A stretch of DNA of 64,000 nt from Chelydra serpentina. Lineage: Eukaryota > Chordata > Testudines > Chelydridae. Below the pieces are notes generated by a model, which worked only from the letters and a program-made list of their open reading frames with translations, did no database searches and was not told the DNA's origin. Numbering within the stretch: the stretch's first letter is position 1; the number at the start of each line of letters is the position of its first letter. The DNA is taken from the NCBI GenBank assembly GCA_037349315.1, contig JBAIAC010000027.1, forward strand, positions 6,789,001 through 6,853,000, written 5' to 3'. Shown here piece by piece: positions 22,741-33,485 of this stretch. The position numbers and the translations under genes were made by a program.

Positions 22741-22881
22741 CATTGAACCCAAATCCTACTTCAGAACCAATTCCTTCCTAAGGTTAATGGCCAAGGGCAA
22801 GGGGCTGGTGATTTTGGGTGCCTTACTTTTCAGGTGCCCAATTTATGAGGGCATGATTTGTAGAGAGTGAGCATTGGCCAT

Positions 22882-23191
22882 TTAAGAACATAGAATGGCC
22901 ATACTGGGTCCACATAGCCAGTATCCTGTCTTCTGACAGTGGCTGGGGACAGATGCTTCAGAGGGAATGAACAGAACAGAGCAATTTTTCACTGATCCAT
23001 TCCCTGTTGTCCAGTCCTAGCTTCTGGTAATCAGAGGCTTAAGGACTCCTGGAGCGTGGAGTTGTGTCCCTGCCCATCCTGGCTAATAGCCATTGATAGA
23101 CCCATCCTCCAGGAACGTATCTAATTCTTTTTTGAACCCAGTTATACTTGGCCTTCACAACATCCCCTGGCAACAAGTTCCCCAGGTTGAC
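22882..23191 (-). mobile_element. CR1 LINE 3' fragment, minus strand
   Basis: AAGAACATAGAATGGCCATA, CTGGGTCCACATAGCCAGTA, TCCTGTCTTCTGACAGTGGC, CCATCCTGGCTAATAGCCAT, TTGATAGACCCATCCTCCAG and CAAGTTCCCCAGGTTGAC are the reversed 3' UTR of a turtle CR1 subfamily. The same subfamily is at 34518-34880. The open frame at 23093-23299 comes from this UTR and is not a gene. Confidence 0.85.
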
Positions 23192-24757
23192 ACAGCACTT
23201 CCTGGAAACCGCTTTAAACCGGGGCCCTTCATATCAAGGACCCACATTCATGACATCACATTTGAAAATCTTGGCCAATGGGATTATGCCTCGGAGTAAG
23301 CAGGCTACGTGGTAGCCAGGATTTGAGGAATATAGCCCTTAGCTTTTGCCCGCGTACATCTGTCGCAACGTCTAGTTCCTCCTTAACTCAAGAGGCTGGA
23401 GGATGTGCTTGTTCGCTTGTGAGCTGTGACTGAGACCGCATGGCTCCATCCCTTCTGCGATCAGAATCGTAAACTTCCTCACAGCTGAGTCCTGAAAACT
23501 CCACCTGTGGCTTGTGTTGAGAGGCTGCCACCTTTTCTTTTGTCTGTCCCTCCTTCTCGCTTCCCAGCCCCCCAGCCCCCCCAGCATGACTGATTTGAAC
23601 ACCTGTAAATCCACGGGCGTCATTGGGCAGCCTGGTTGATTTTTAATCCTCATAATAAATATCAGCAAAACAGCATGATCTGGAAGGATTGCACCTTGCC
23701 AACGAGCAGCACAACTGAGGTGCCTTTCCTCTGAGTCAGTGCTGCTAGCAAGGGAAGGATCCGTTCAGCGACATTTTAGACTCCGAAACACGCTGCCGTT
23801 ATAACAGGAGGATTCTGCGCATAGACCCAAATCTTGCCCGGTCTTCTGCAGCCGCAGTGGTCCCCAGGTGCTGTGGAAGTGTTGCAGTTCGGCGCCATCC
23901 TGATTAGAGGGGGGCTGGGTTTCTGTACCGTGTGCAGGCTCCCTGGTGACTGGGGGACAATGGCTGCTACCCCACTGAACTCCCAGCCATCGTCCTCCCT
24001 CAGAGCGGGGATTTGAGTCTGGGGAGGCAGTAGCCACTGTTGAGCAGCATGGCTGCTGCTCTGAGGCCTCAGAGAATGCTGCCTTCCCTCTTCTCTCCCC
24101 CAGAAAGTCCCTGCACAGTGTCTGACCAGTCACGCTGCACCCTGGGGACCAGGATTTGGGCCTTACTGAAAAACGTGTTTACACAGGAAGGGGGATTTCC
24201 ACCAGGCTGGAGCATTGCAGGCAAAGCCCTGCTCTATGTCCTGTTGGTAGGATTAGCAGCACCGTGATGCGCTTATTTACGGTAGGTCGACAGCATGCCT
24301 GGCTCTGGGCAGTCACAGAGCAAGGCAAAGCCCCCGCCCCGAGGAGCTCACTATATTAACTGTACATAGCAGATTATAGATGAGCTAATCCGCCACTAAA
24401 ATAGGGAGTACATTCCAACCAGAAATTTGCATTCATGCATGTAGGAGCCATTCAGTGGGATCTCGACACTTCCTCTGATCTGCTGCTTTTCAAAGATTTG
24501 GGCTAATGCTTTATCCTAGTGGTTTGATTTCCTTTTCCCCCTGCCCTCGGCGCAATTTCCATCCCCCCCTTTTCACTGTAATCTGCCTTACAGCAGGGAA
24601 CAGATGAGACCAACCATTATTCATTTATCTTCTACCACTTGAACTGGGCCTTAACTCTTTGCCCCTCTTCTTTCACACTCCCGTCTCTGTGTATTTTCCT
24701 AATCAACACTCATGAGCAAAATCAGATGTGTATAAAATACAAGGGATTGTTTTTCTT
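23192..24757. other. No recognised feature
   Basis: About 1.6 kb. GC content rises around 23800-24350 but without a sustained CpG cluster. Frames here have no domain. Confidence 0.4.
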
Positions 24758-24830
24758 GGGGCCTGATCTAAATCCCATTGACGTCAATGGGCATCTTTCC
24801 ATTGACTTCAGTGGACTTTGGATCAGGCCC
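24758..24830. mobile_element. Short palindromic MITE
   Basis: GGGCCTGATCTAAATCCCAT at the left is mirrored by TGGACTTTGGATCAGGCCC at the right, with two CATTGACKTCAATGG-like boxes in the middle. A near-complete hairpin; same family as 4409-4472. Confidence 0.75.
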
Positions 24831-25984
24831 TGGGTAGGCTTTGCCAGTCTGAGTTTACGCCTTCAGAAGTCACCTTCAGTGCTTTCCTCTCCCTCAGGGT
24901 GCTTCCAAGCAGCATTGAGCAAGCACATGACTGAACCTATAAGACAGGGCTTGACTTTTACGAAGGGAGCCTGGAGGGCACTGAATAATTTTGGAATCTA
25001 ACTAGCTGCACCTCAAATGCCTGGATTACACTTACGTTCACCCTTATCAACCCCTCCGAGCACTTGAAAGCTGGGTGTAGACTCCCCCAGTGTATCCGTG
25101 TATGAGAAATAGCTTTGCTTTTTCCTAGTGGAAATGTAAAATTTCTATTTTTATATATAGACTTTTTTTATGGATGGCATGTTCCTATCCCCAGGCATTT
25201 TGCATTGGAATTCAGCTCGTTGCAAGCCTATTACATGTTCACTAACTATAAACCATCTGATTTATATTCATTAACCAGTACTAGACAGCAGCAGGGGCAT
25301 AACTTTAGCACTGGACATGCCTTAGTCGAAGGGTGAACTAAATTTGAGTTAATTAAGGTGCTGTAATTGTTGTCCAGTACAAGTGTCTTCAGGGCATTGG
25401 CTTTGTAAATAATTTTTCACCCCAATCTCTCCTGCACTCTGAGTTGCTAGTCTGCAACTTTGCTCAAGTCATAAACTAGGGAATCAACTTCCCTGCACTT
25501 GCTTGTAAAGAAAACAAGGCACCCTTACCGCTTCTTGCTGGAGACGGCAATGACCTTTTTGACTAGTGAAGTGCAAACAAAATCGGGGTGGGGGGGGTGA
25601 TTACCCCAAAAGTAACACAAAATGGTGAGGATTCAGGTTTATGAGACGGCAGTTTTGAAGGACTACACAAGGGTTTACTCATTTTTCTCGAGTGCTGCTG
25701 TGAGGTTTGGTTCAGATAAACAGTCAACGGTCCTGACATCCGTAGCTGAAGTTCACCAAAACAACTTCATCAAGAAAGCGGGCTGAAAAGCTCAGGATAA
25801 CAGGCTTTCTCATAAGATTCCCAATATTTCCTGGTTCTGGCACTGCCCGAGATGGCTCCAAAACAAAACCCTGGATCTGCACATCCCTAAACTTTGGTAT
25901 GAAGTTCAAAATCCAAACTCCAATTTAAATTCCACAAATGACTCTTCTCTTTATAGTGGGCTGGGTCCTGTTACCCCTGATCTT
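24831..25984. other. No recognised feature
   Basis: Around 25620-25930, phrases like GAAGTTCAAAATCCAAACTC suggest an old MITE, but I cannot define its ends. The rest is unrecognised. Confidence 0.35.
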
Positions 25985-26115
25985 CGTATTCAAAATCCGG
26001 GTGTGTTCAAAATCCAAAGTGCCTAAATCCCTTTAGAAAATGATATAGGTTCCTAAATCAGTTAGATATCACTGTGCTCAGTGTTGCAATGCCTAAATCT
26101 TTTTTAAAACTGGGT
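25985..26115. mobile_element. MITE remnant
   Basis: ATTCAAAATCCGGGTG, TTCAAAATCCAAAGTGCCTA, GGTTCCTAAATCAGTTAGAT, GTGCTCAGTGTTGCAATGCC, TTTTTTAAAACTGGGTCTC. The CCTAAAT phrases and AAAAC/AAAATC termini fit a turtle MITE that also appears in part at 21751. It abuts a MIR head, so it may have inserted into it. Confidence 0.4.
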
Positions 26116-26222
26116 CTCGATGATTAGCCAAGGATCAAACAGGAAGTCAGTGACAGAGCAGGAATTAAATCCAGGTCTACCAAATGCCAAGTTAGTGCCC
26201 AAACCACTGAATCCTCACCCTG
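26116..26222 (-). repeat. MIR head half, minus strand
   Basis: AACAGGAAGTCAGTGACAGA, GCAGGAATTAAATCCAGGTC, GCCAAGTTAGTGCCCAAACC and ACTGAATCCTCACC are the reversed head half. The core half is missing, replaced by the MITE before it. Confidence 0.6.
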
Positions 26223-26559
26223 CCCCGTGGCTGACTTATCAGAAAAGGGAGAGCGGGAATAGGGATGGGGATAAAGACAACGGATGGACGATGCAGTTTC
26301 TTGGCTTGGGAGCTAAGTTAGGGCCTGAGTTAATGACTTACAAGTGGCCTGAGGGCTGTTGGACTCACATTTGTGGGTGGGTGTATCCCTCCTTTATCTA
26401 TGCGCTGCCTGCCCTCTTTCTCATAATAGAGTTGATGAACAACCAATTTGTAAGTAAACAGGGCACACAGGTCTAATGGTGTTTGCGTGCCAAAGATGCG
26501 CTGAGAGATGCCACATGGAGTGTGGGGGGCGAGGAGGGGCGGCTAATCAGCCCAAAGTG
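26223..26559. other. No recognised feature
   Basis: Unique-looking sequence with a G-rich stretch at 26520-26540. Confidence 0.4.
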
Positions 26560-26740
26560 AACAGTTCATAATGAGGAGAAGAATAGTGATCCGTGTGAGC
26601 AAAATAAAAATCCCTGCTGCTCCTGAATCTGTGCGCACCAACTGCGGAGTGGTAATTAGGAGGGAGTCTGGATGTGGAATTGAAACTGTAATTATGAAGA
26701 ACTGCTAGATATTACAGTAGCATCATGTTTAATGCTCTTC
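26560..26740. promoter_or_regulatory. Candidate conserved non-coding element
   Basis: Repeat-free block with ACAGTTCATAATGAGGAG, GTGGTAATTAGGAGGG and GAAACTGTAATTATGAAGAA, three homeodomain-like TAATTA/TAAT cores in 110 bp, and CCAACTGCGGAGTGG. Texture-based call. Confidence 0.25.
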
Positions 26741-26769
26741 CCCCACCCCCCACTTTTTACCCCCTACCC

Positions 26770-27040
26770 CTTTGATTAATCGCTGTTTTTTCAGAAGTTT
26801 AAATTTGGAGGGAAATGTTTGGAATTATCTGGGGTGTTTTGTGGCTTTCCTTTTTAAGCTGAGGCATTTTGAAGTTCAAATGGAAAATGGTTTATTAGAC
26901 TGTACATGGAAATTAATGCATGGCAGGTCTGAGAGGGACCGGTTTTCAATTAAAAGGCTTGCAGCATGGTGGGCCGAGTTATCTCTTGAATTGTATCCTT
27001 ACCATGCTTTGTTGGCAAATGCAGTTTTTACTTGAATGCT
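26770..27040. promoter_or_regulatory. Candidate conserved non-coding element
   Basis: Repeat-free block with TTGATTAATCGCTG, GAAGTTTAAATTTGGAGGG, GGAAATTAATGCATGGCAGG and GGTTTTCAATTAAAAGGCTT. An 87-codon frame crosses it but opens on TTG or ATG without domain or splice context. Confidence 0.25.
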
Positions 27041-27884
27041 GCTGAAAGTGTGTGAGAAAGGGAGGGCAGAGGGGTGTGGGGAATGGAGAAAATGGTGGGC
27101 TGGAATGTCCGATCAATATGTTGATCTCCACTCTCTCGCCCGTCGATGCATCGTCACTCTCATAACGAAGCTATCATGGATCTAATCAATTAGAACATCG
27201 GGCACCGATTCCATCTTGAGGCACGATTCTGTGCTGCGCCTCTTGGTGGCTCAGCCCAGGGAGGAAAGTGGCTTTAGGAGTTAACTTTTGCCTCTTTCTC
27301 ATTCCTTACTTAGTTCTATTCTTTGCTCTCTCTTTTCTCTCCTGTTGTCGGTTTTTGTTCTGTGTTTGTGCAAAGCCGATCGCAGTGGGATCCTGGGCCA
27401 CAACCGGGACTCCATGATAATATAAAGCTTAAACATGTGTCTCTTTCTCCATATGTTTTTCCCCTCCCTCTTTTTCTCATTGTCTTTGTCCCTATCCCAA
27501 CCTACCTCATTTCGTTACTTCCATTTCAGTTTTTCTTTCTCCTCTCGTTGTCCTTTTACCTGACCTGTTGTTGGGCCACTGGTTGGCATTAGCGCTATCA
27601 TGACAGTCAGCTAAAACTCTTTCCACTGGAGAGAAGACATTTCAAAAGGACCTTCAGTCCATGGCAGACATCTCCTTGATGTCAAAGGAAGCAGCAAGGG
27701 AGGATCCAGGGCCTAGGTTTGAAGATGCAGAGCAACTGGGCTGGAATGATACATGTCTGAGGGGAGAGAGCTCAGGTAGAGTCTTATACAGTCGATGTGA
27801 TCAGTGATGAACGGGGCTTTTTGCCATTGTTTTTTAGCAACATTTGAACTAATATACCTTTTAAAGTTAGCATCTTGAGGATTG
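27041..27884. other. No recognised feature
   Basis: A CpG-bearing stretch at 27105-27240 (TCGCCCGTCGATGCATCGTC) is unusual for its surroundings. A pyrimidine-rich tract runs from about 27300 to 27560. No gene supported. Confidence 0.35.
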
Positions 27885-28066
27885 GGGGGGGAGGGATAGC
27901 TCAGCGGTTTGAGCATTGGCCTGTTAAACCCAGGGTTGTGAGTTCAATCCTTGAGGGGGCCATTTAGGGAGCAGGGGCAAAAATTGGGGATTGGTCCTGC
28001 TTTGAGCAGGGGGTTGGACTAGATGACCTTCTAAGGTCCCTTCCAACCCTGAGATTCTATGATTTT
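27885..28066 (+). mobile_element. Turtle tRNA-derived SINE, second subfamily
   Basis: GGGAGGGATAGCTCAGCGGT (A box), AGCATTGGCCTGTTAAACCC, GGGTTGTGAGTTCAATCCTT (B box), then a TTGGTCCTGCTTTGAGCAGG body and a tail with GGACTAGATGACCTTCTAAG, CCCTTCCAACCCTGAGATTC and TATGATTT. The GATTCTATGATT end is like CR1 3' ends, fitting mobilisation by CR1 machinery. The body differs from the copies at 3548 and 17649. Confidence 0.88.
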
Positions 28067-28182
28067 GTAGGTATATGTTTGTTTTTAAAATGCTTCTTAG
28101 TAAAGTGATAGATTACCTGTAACCTCTTGTTATGTTAAAGGGCTACTGATTGTTTCCGAATAGATAGAACACACTCTAGGAA

Positions 28183-28600
28183 CCATGGATCTAGGAATCA
28201 GAGGTTCTATTCTGACACTTCGACGTGACCTCAGGCAAATCACCTAGGGAACGTCTACACTGCGATACAAGACCATGGCCCAGCTGCAACTGGCCTGGGT
28301 CAGCTGATTTGGGGGCCAATTTTGGGGCTATAAAACTACAATGTAGCCAGTCAGTCTAAGGCTGGAGCCTGGGTTCTGGGACCTTCCCAAGCACAAATGT
28401 CTACACTATAATTGTATAACCGCGCAGCCCTGGCTCCATGAACCTCAGCCAGCTAAATCTGGGCAGCCACAGGTCTTTTGTTGCCATGTAGTCGTCCCTT
28501 TGGTCTTTTTGTGCCTTTGTTTCCTTGCAAAAATGTTCTGAAGCAATTAAGATGGGTTGCTCTGAGACCTAAGTGCTTCTCGATCCTCGCAAGAAAAATG
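28183..28600 (+). repeat. MIR/CORE-SINE-like copy split by a MITE
   Basis: Head: GGAATCAGAGGTTCTATTCT, CAGGCAAATCACCT ending at 28245. Core resumes at 28500 with TGGTCTTTTTGTGCCTTTGT and TTCC, then GCTCTGAGACCTAAGTGCTT. The inserted element is younger than the SINE. Confidence 0.6.
28246..28499. mobile_element. MITE with GTCTACAC-type ends
   Basis: The left end AGGGAACGTCTACACTG and the right end TGCCATGTAGTCGTCCCTT are diverged inverted repeats of the turtle hAT-like MITE group. The interior has GGCTGGAGCCTGGGTTCTGG and an internal CAAATGTCTACACT. No coding capacity. Confidence 0.7.
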
Positions 28601-30800
28601 CAGTAGAGGTGCAAATCATTGCCATAAACGGTGGAAGGCTGGAAGATGTTTGGAAGAGTGATAGTTGCATTTGTTTGTTTTTTGCAACTGAATCAGTAGC
28701 GTAAATTAGCTGACCCCTAAGGCCTTGGGTCAGTTTTCGAAAGTGCATTTTTGGAAATGCTCTCTTGTATAGACTAGGATTTTAGGTGTGATCTTAGCAC
28801 CTGTTGGCTAACTCTGCTAATTATCATTATCATGGTTTAAAAGTGCAGCCTTTGACATGTGCTAAGCCAGTCAAGTTAAAAGTGAGGTTCCTCACTAGAC
28901 TTGGCCAATTTAGCACATGTTACAATGGTCACTGCCTTATCTGGGCTAGACTCTTTTTTTTAAAGGCGTAATTAGCGCGTGTGAGTAAACATTTACCAAT
29001 ATCACACCTTAAACCCTAGTCTAGCCATGGCTCCAGTGAATGCTCACAAACCTCTCCGCCGTGCATAGAGGACTGCTGAAGCTTTGTTAGAAAAGGAAGC
29101 GCACTAAAGCGGTCTCTGTGTTGATCTCACCCCTCTGTTTGCCTGGTCAAGTTTGCTATTGATCTGACAGCTCCTTTCCAGACCTGCCTTGGCAACAGAC
29201 ACATGCCAGGCTCTCATAGTTCGTGTTCATGTTCGCTTATTAATATAAAGATTCCACTTCACACTTGCTGGAGTAAACCTTGCTTGATGCCTGTGACAGG
29301 TTTTGCAGTAATTCAGTTGTAGCGCCAATCTCCTGCTAGATCTCTCCGCTATGGCTACCCCTCCAGCCTTTTCCAATTTTTCACTACAACAGTCATGAAT
29401 AAATCACCAAAACACATCAGATTGCTGGGAATGGAAATACCGCGATAGGGCCCAGTTCAGTAGTCAAGGAGCATCCTCCTTGTAGCAAGCCAGGAGCGCT
29501 CTGTGCTCTCTCGCCATTGGCCACATATCATCCAACCTGCCCTGTAATCAAAAGGCCCCAAAATGCCTGCAAACCACCAGTGTACAACCTGACTATCCCT
29601 TGCTTTTAAATGGAGAGCGCACTCTCTGTACCTTCCAACTCAGAAGGGAGGCAATTTTGTTAGACATGCTGCAAGTTGAGGCACCAGCAGTGTCCCAACA
29701 CATGAGGCAGGGGCTCTCGTGTATGCTAGAGATGAGCCCTGTTAATTTTCACTAGTGGTTACTTGATAATGGAAAAAGCAACAATATTTGCTCTGCTAGT
29801 TGTTTCTTCCACCACAACCAAGCTGCAAGAATCCAGCAAAGGCCTCCAAGCTCTTATTACACCAGGTGTGTTACCGTAACCAACTGCCCATAGTCCCATA
29901 TAACCCTGGTCGGTGTGCTCTGAACGCCTCTGCCCAATCTTGCATCAGGAGACTGAACCACAGAGGGGAGCTACAAAGGTTTTTCCTGCCCTCCACATGG
30001 TTAAAAGGCTACAGCCCACTTTCATGGCTAAGCGTAGGAGGTGGGGGAATGCACTGGCAAGCCTTATTCCAGAGGTAAGATGAAAGTGTGCTAAGTAGAG
30101 GCTGCATTTGATGAAATAGCTTCTTAGCCTATAAATGTCTATCTGTGAGCATCTCTGTAGTTCTTCCCAGGCTTTTCGGAAAATGCCTGCTTAATTTCTC
30201 CTGTCATGTAGAATCTGCTCTGTCAGTCTCCTCCCTCCTCCATATGTCAATTCACGGCGCTTAGAAGAATTATGGGGAATGAGCTCCCTATGCATGGGGA
30301 AAATTCTGTTCTCAGCCGGGACCATCCCAGCAACAAGAACTTGCCAGGTAGACATTTAGGAAAAACAAGAATATTGTATATTTTGATGGACTCTTCCCAG
30401 GAGTCATGTCACCGGTAAATCCCTTGGCAAGCGAACAGTTTGTGAGAGACTTCTTCATCCACTCCTCCCCAGCCGCATCTCTTACCCAGTCTCGCATACC
30501 TCCTGATGATTTGTCTTCTGAGACACCAGCCTCCCCTCATGCATACGACTCATGAAGCAAGCCATGTTAGTTCCTCTAAACTGCTTCTTTCCCGTTCAGA
30601 CGACTGGTTCATGTGCTCACAGAGGGATGACAGCAGACAGTTCCTCTAGCAGCCACCTTCTTCAACAAGGAACAATTCTGATTAGAACAAACTGCTTCCT
30701 GCCCAGCCATTCTTTTCTAAACATGTCCGTTACATGGGATGTGGGCCAATTTTCATTGCCCCTAGTCAAATGCCCTTAGTCTGCTTGCACTTCACATAAA
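28601..30800. other. Long stretch without recognised genes or repeats
   Basis: About 2.2 kb of mixed composition. The frame at 29800-30078 has no domain. No transposon ends or regulatory clusters recognised. Confidence 0.4.
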
Positions 30801-30888
30801 GAGCCAAACTCTCGGCTGATGTAAATCAGTGTAGTCCTATTGACATCAGTGAAGCTACAATGATTTACATAAGCTCAGGATCTAGCCC
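30801..30888. mobile_element. Short palindromic MITE
   Basis: GCTGATGTAAATCAGTGTAG and CTACAATGATTTACATAAGC form opposing arms around CCTATTGACATCAGTGA. A terminal GGATCTAGCCC is partly mirrored by the left GAGCCAAACTC. Confidence 0.65.
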
Positions 30889-31032
30889 AGATTCTTGAAT
30901 TAAGAAACCCTTGTGATTCCATATCTCGACAGCTATTGCTCCTAAGGGGCGTCTGCAACCATCTTCCTTGTATTGGTCCAAAGTTCTGTACTCAAGCCAC
31001 TGAAGAGGAACGAACCTTCTTGGGTCCATGTC

Positions 31033-31088
31033 CTCAGCTATTATAAATCAGTGTAGGTCCAGTGAGACACCAGCTGAGGATCTAGCCC
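31033..31088. mobile_element. Palindromic MITE fragment
   Basis: CCTCAGCT at the left is mirrored by AGCTGAGG at the right, with ATAAATCAGTGTAGGTCC between and a GATCTAGCCC end as in the element at 30801. Internally deleted relative of that copy. Confidence 0.5.
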
Positions 31089-31651
31089 TCCGTTTCTAAA
31101 CCTGCCCTGGTTTTCACTGGTTAGGTACGTTGTACATGGTATTTGCTGCATTGCATGCTGACTTACAGGTTCTCTCCCTTTCCTCCTCCACTGTCTGGGT
31201 GGCCATCAGACAGAAGGGCCATAGTCTTCCATTAACATCTACTTTGGTGGCTACCTGGCTTTGAATTCAAACCTTACCATGACTGGATGCTGCTGGTGTC
31301 CCCCAGCCCTCATCCTCTGATGTGGACCATGTACTTTCCTTGCCACCTTCTTTGTTTGTTTTGACATTGTCTTTATGGCTCTCTATCTAGATTTCCTTCT
31401 TCAAAACCAAGGAGAGAGGGAGAGAGGAGGTGTTGGGTGAGAGGGATGGGATTGTATTGAACAAGAGGAGACTGAGTGATAAGGTGGGAGTTTGTGGCTT
31501 ATGTTGTTGAGGTAGGGAGACGGTGTGTGTACAGATCCATCTTACTGCCTTTCTTGTGTTGTGTTGGTTCAACTGCACATATAGGCATCATTTAGTCCTG
31601 GAGTAGTCTAAAAGCACTGCAGCTTCTTCCAGAAAGGAGGTCCATTGGAGT
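31089..31651. other. No recognised feature
   Basis: Unique-looking sequence. Confidence 0.4.
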
Positions 31652-32070
31652 CATTACAGCAGGTGACCGAGAGCCAGGTCTCCTGGGTTTTATCACTAAC
31701 TCAGCTACTAATTTCTGGGTGCCTTTTCAATATGCCGTTAACTGCACAAAAAGCTAGCATGTAGTTGCCTATCTGTTTGATGTGCATGCACAGATGTTTA
31801 AATACTCTGTTACTCCCACAACTAATTTTTGCATCAGCAGAATTGTGCTCACAAGATTGAAGGATGCTTTTAAAAATTAGACCCTTGGGGTGAAATCCTG
31901 GCCACATTCACATGAGCAGGAGTCTTGCCACTGACTTCACTGGAGCCAGGATATTGGCCCTTCTCTCTAGGCCTTAGTCTACCCATTTGGAAAATGGAGA
32001 TTCTAGTGCCTGTCTCACAAGAGTGTTGTGAGGCTGGATTATTGTGAAGCTGAGAAGTTTGGCTCAAAGC
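31652..32070 (+). repeat. MIR/CORE-SINE-like copy with inserted DNA
   Basis: Head at 31652-31722 (GAGCCAGGTCTCCTGGGTTT). Core at 31958-32070 (AGGCCTTAGTCTACCCATTT, GAAAATGGAGATTCTAGTGC, TCTCACAAGAGTGTTGTGAG). The intervening 235 bp includes a palindromic MITE. Confidence 0.55.
31886..31955. mobile_element. Short palindromic MITE
   Basis: TGGGGTGAAATCCTGGCC at the left; TGGAGCCAGGATATTGG at the right; CCACTGACTTCACTGG near the centre. Diverged hairpin. Confidence 0.6.
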
Positions 32071-32094
32071 AGGCAAATAACTATCATTCAAATT

Positions 32095-32565
32095 AGTGAG
32101 GTCAGAAATTCAGCTAGAATTAACAACAACAATCTAAAAACAACCCCCCCATAAAATTAAAAAAAAAATCTGTTTTTTTACTTTAAAATTAGCTGTCTTA
32201 ATTTGGGCATCAATTTTATTTCTGGATGGCTTGTCCATTTTGCAATTTAGTTTCTTTTATCTTTGTTATTATATTAAACCCCCTGCTAATAAAATGTCAA
32301 ATTAAAAAAAATTAGGATCATTGGAATTGCAGAAAACCAATAAAATAAAACCTTACAAGAGAGGCAAAAGAAAATTTCCATCATTCTCTCCTTAACCGAA
32401 ATCAAAATTAGAATGTTGTTAGAAATTTCATTAGGATGGAGCAGATTGGTAATGAAATTACATTCCAGCTTTCTGTATACTCAATGTGTTAAGTAGGTTT
32501 GATCAATGATGTTCACACAATTAATTTTGTTGATTCCTGAGGATTACTTTATCGGCAGTCGCATT
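32095..32565. promoter_or_regulatory. AT-rich candidate conserved non-coding block
   Basis: About 470 bp, strongly AT-rich and repeat-free, with TTTAAAATTAGCTGTCTTAA, CATTTTGCAATTTAG, GGTAATGAAATTACATTCCA and CACAATTAATTTTGTTGATT. Many TAAT and ATTA cores. No coding frame of note. It could simply be AT-rich neutral DNA. Confidence 0.25.
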
Positions 32566-32707
32566 TCACACTTGTGTGGGTTGGGTTTTTTTGTTTTGTT
32601 TCCAAGGTAAATTCTACAGGATTTGAGTCACATGACAGAGAAGCAGGACTGAAGTCCAGTTATCCAAGCAATCTCCTTCAGACCATGACTGGTACCCAGG
32701 TGAGGAT

Positions 32708-32848
32708 GTTATTGTTGTTAATCTTGTTTATAATGGTAGAGCCTAAGGACCAACTGAGAACCTTGCCCCAATGCACCAGACATTGTACAAACACTGTAAC
32801 ACACAGTCCCTGCCCTGATGAACTCACAGCGTAAGTAGACAAGACAGA
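32708..32848 (-). repeat. MIR-type SINE tail, minus strand
   Basis: CAATGCACCAGACATTGTAC, AAACACTGTAACACACAGTC, CCTGCCCTGATGAACTCACA, GCGTAAGTAGACAAGACAGA: the reversed form of the tail module at 16160-16262. Confidence 0.55.
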
Positions 32849-32971
32849 TACGAGATAGGAGAAAGCTGGCTGACATTTAAACCCAGTGGTGATTGTTCAG
32901 ATAATTTCCTTCACCCCATGCAAGAAACATATAACTCTTGCCCCATGGACTCCAACTGTTCTGTTCTATCT

Positions 32972-33207
32972 ATATGGCCCTCATCTCTGTAGTACCCAAG
33001 TATCTCACAATCATTAAAGAGTTTTATCCTCCCAACTCCCTCTGTGAGGTAGAGAAGTGTCATCATCATTCACAGAGGGGAATTGAGGTACAAGGTAGAT
33101 TAAGTGACTTGCCCAGGGTCACATAGGAATGTCAGTGGGTGAGCTGGGAATTGAACCCAAATCTTCTGAGTCCTCGACTAGTGCCCTATCCATTAGGCCA
33201 TCCTTCC
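32972..33207 (-). repeat. MIR/CORE-SINE-like copy, minus strand
   Basis: CTCATCTCTGTAGTACCCAA, TATCTCACAATCATTAAAGA, CTCTGTGAGGTAGAGAAGTG, GATTAAGTGACTTGCCCAGG, GAATTGAACCCAAATCTTCT and CCCTATCCATTAGGCCATCC give a near-complete reversed copy. Confidence 0.8.
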
Positions 33208-33294
33208 TGCTCCTGGGTAGGCACCGCTATGACCGTGTTTTGAGGGAAGAAGCTCTATTTCTTGCACTTTCTCTTGTCTTGTCTTGTGGGAGGA

Positions 33295-33485
33295 AGGCAC
33301 TGGACTAGCAGATCTTGATTCAGTGCCTGGCTCTATCACTGACTAGCTCTGTGACCGCAGGCAAGTCACTTAATTTTTCTGTGTCTCCATTCCCCAAGAT
33401 CACAGTAAAGGACGACCGTACTTCTCTATCTTACAGGGGTGCAATGGGGATACGTTCATTAATGTACGCGTGGCCCTGTGATACT
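33295..33485 (+). repeat. MIR/CORE-SINE-like copy
   Basis: GCACTGGACTAGCAGATC, CTGGCTCTATCACTGACTAG, CTCTGTGACCGCAGGCAAGT, CACTTAATTTTTCTGTGTCT, CCATTCCCCAAGATCACAG. It lies 87 bp from a copy in the opposite orientation. Confidence 0.75.
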
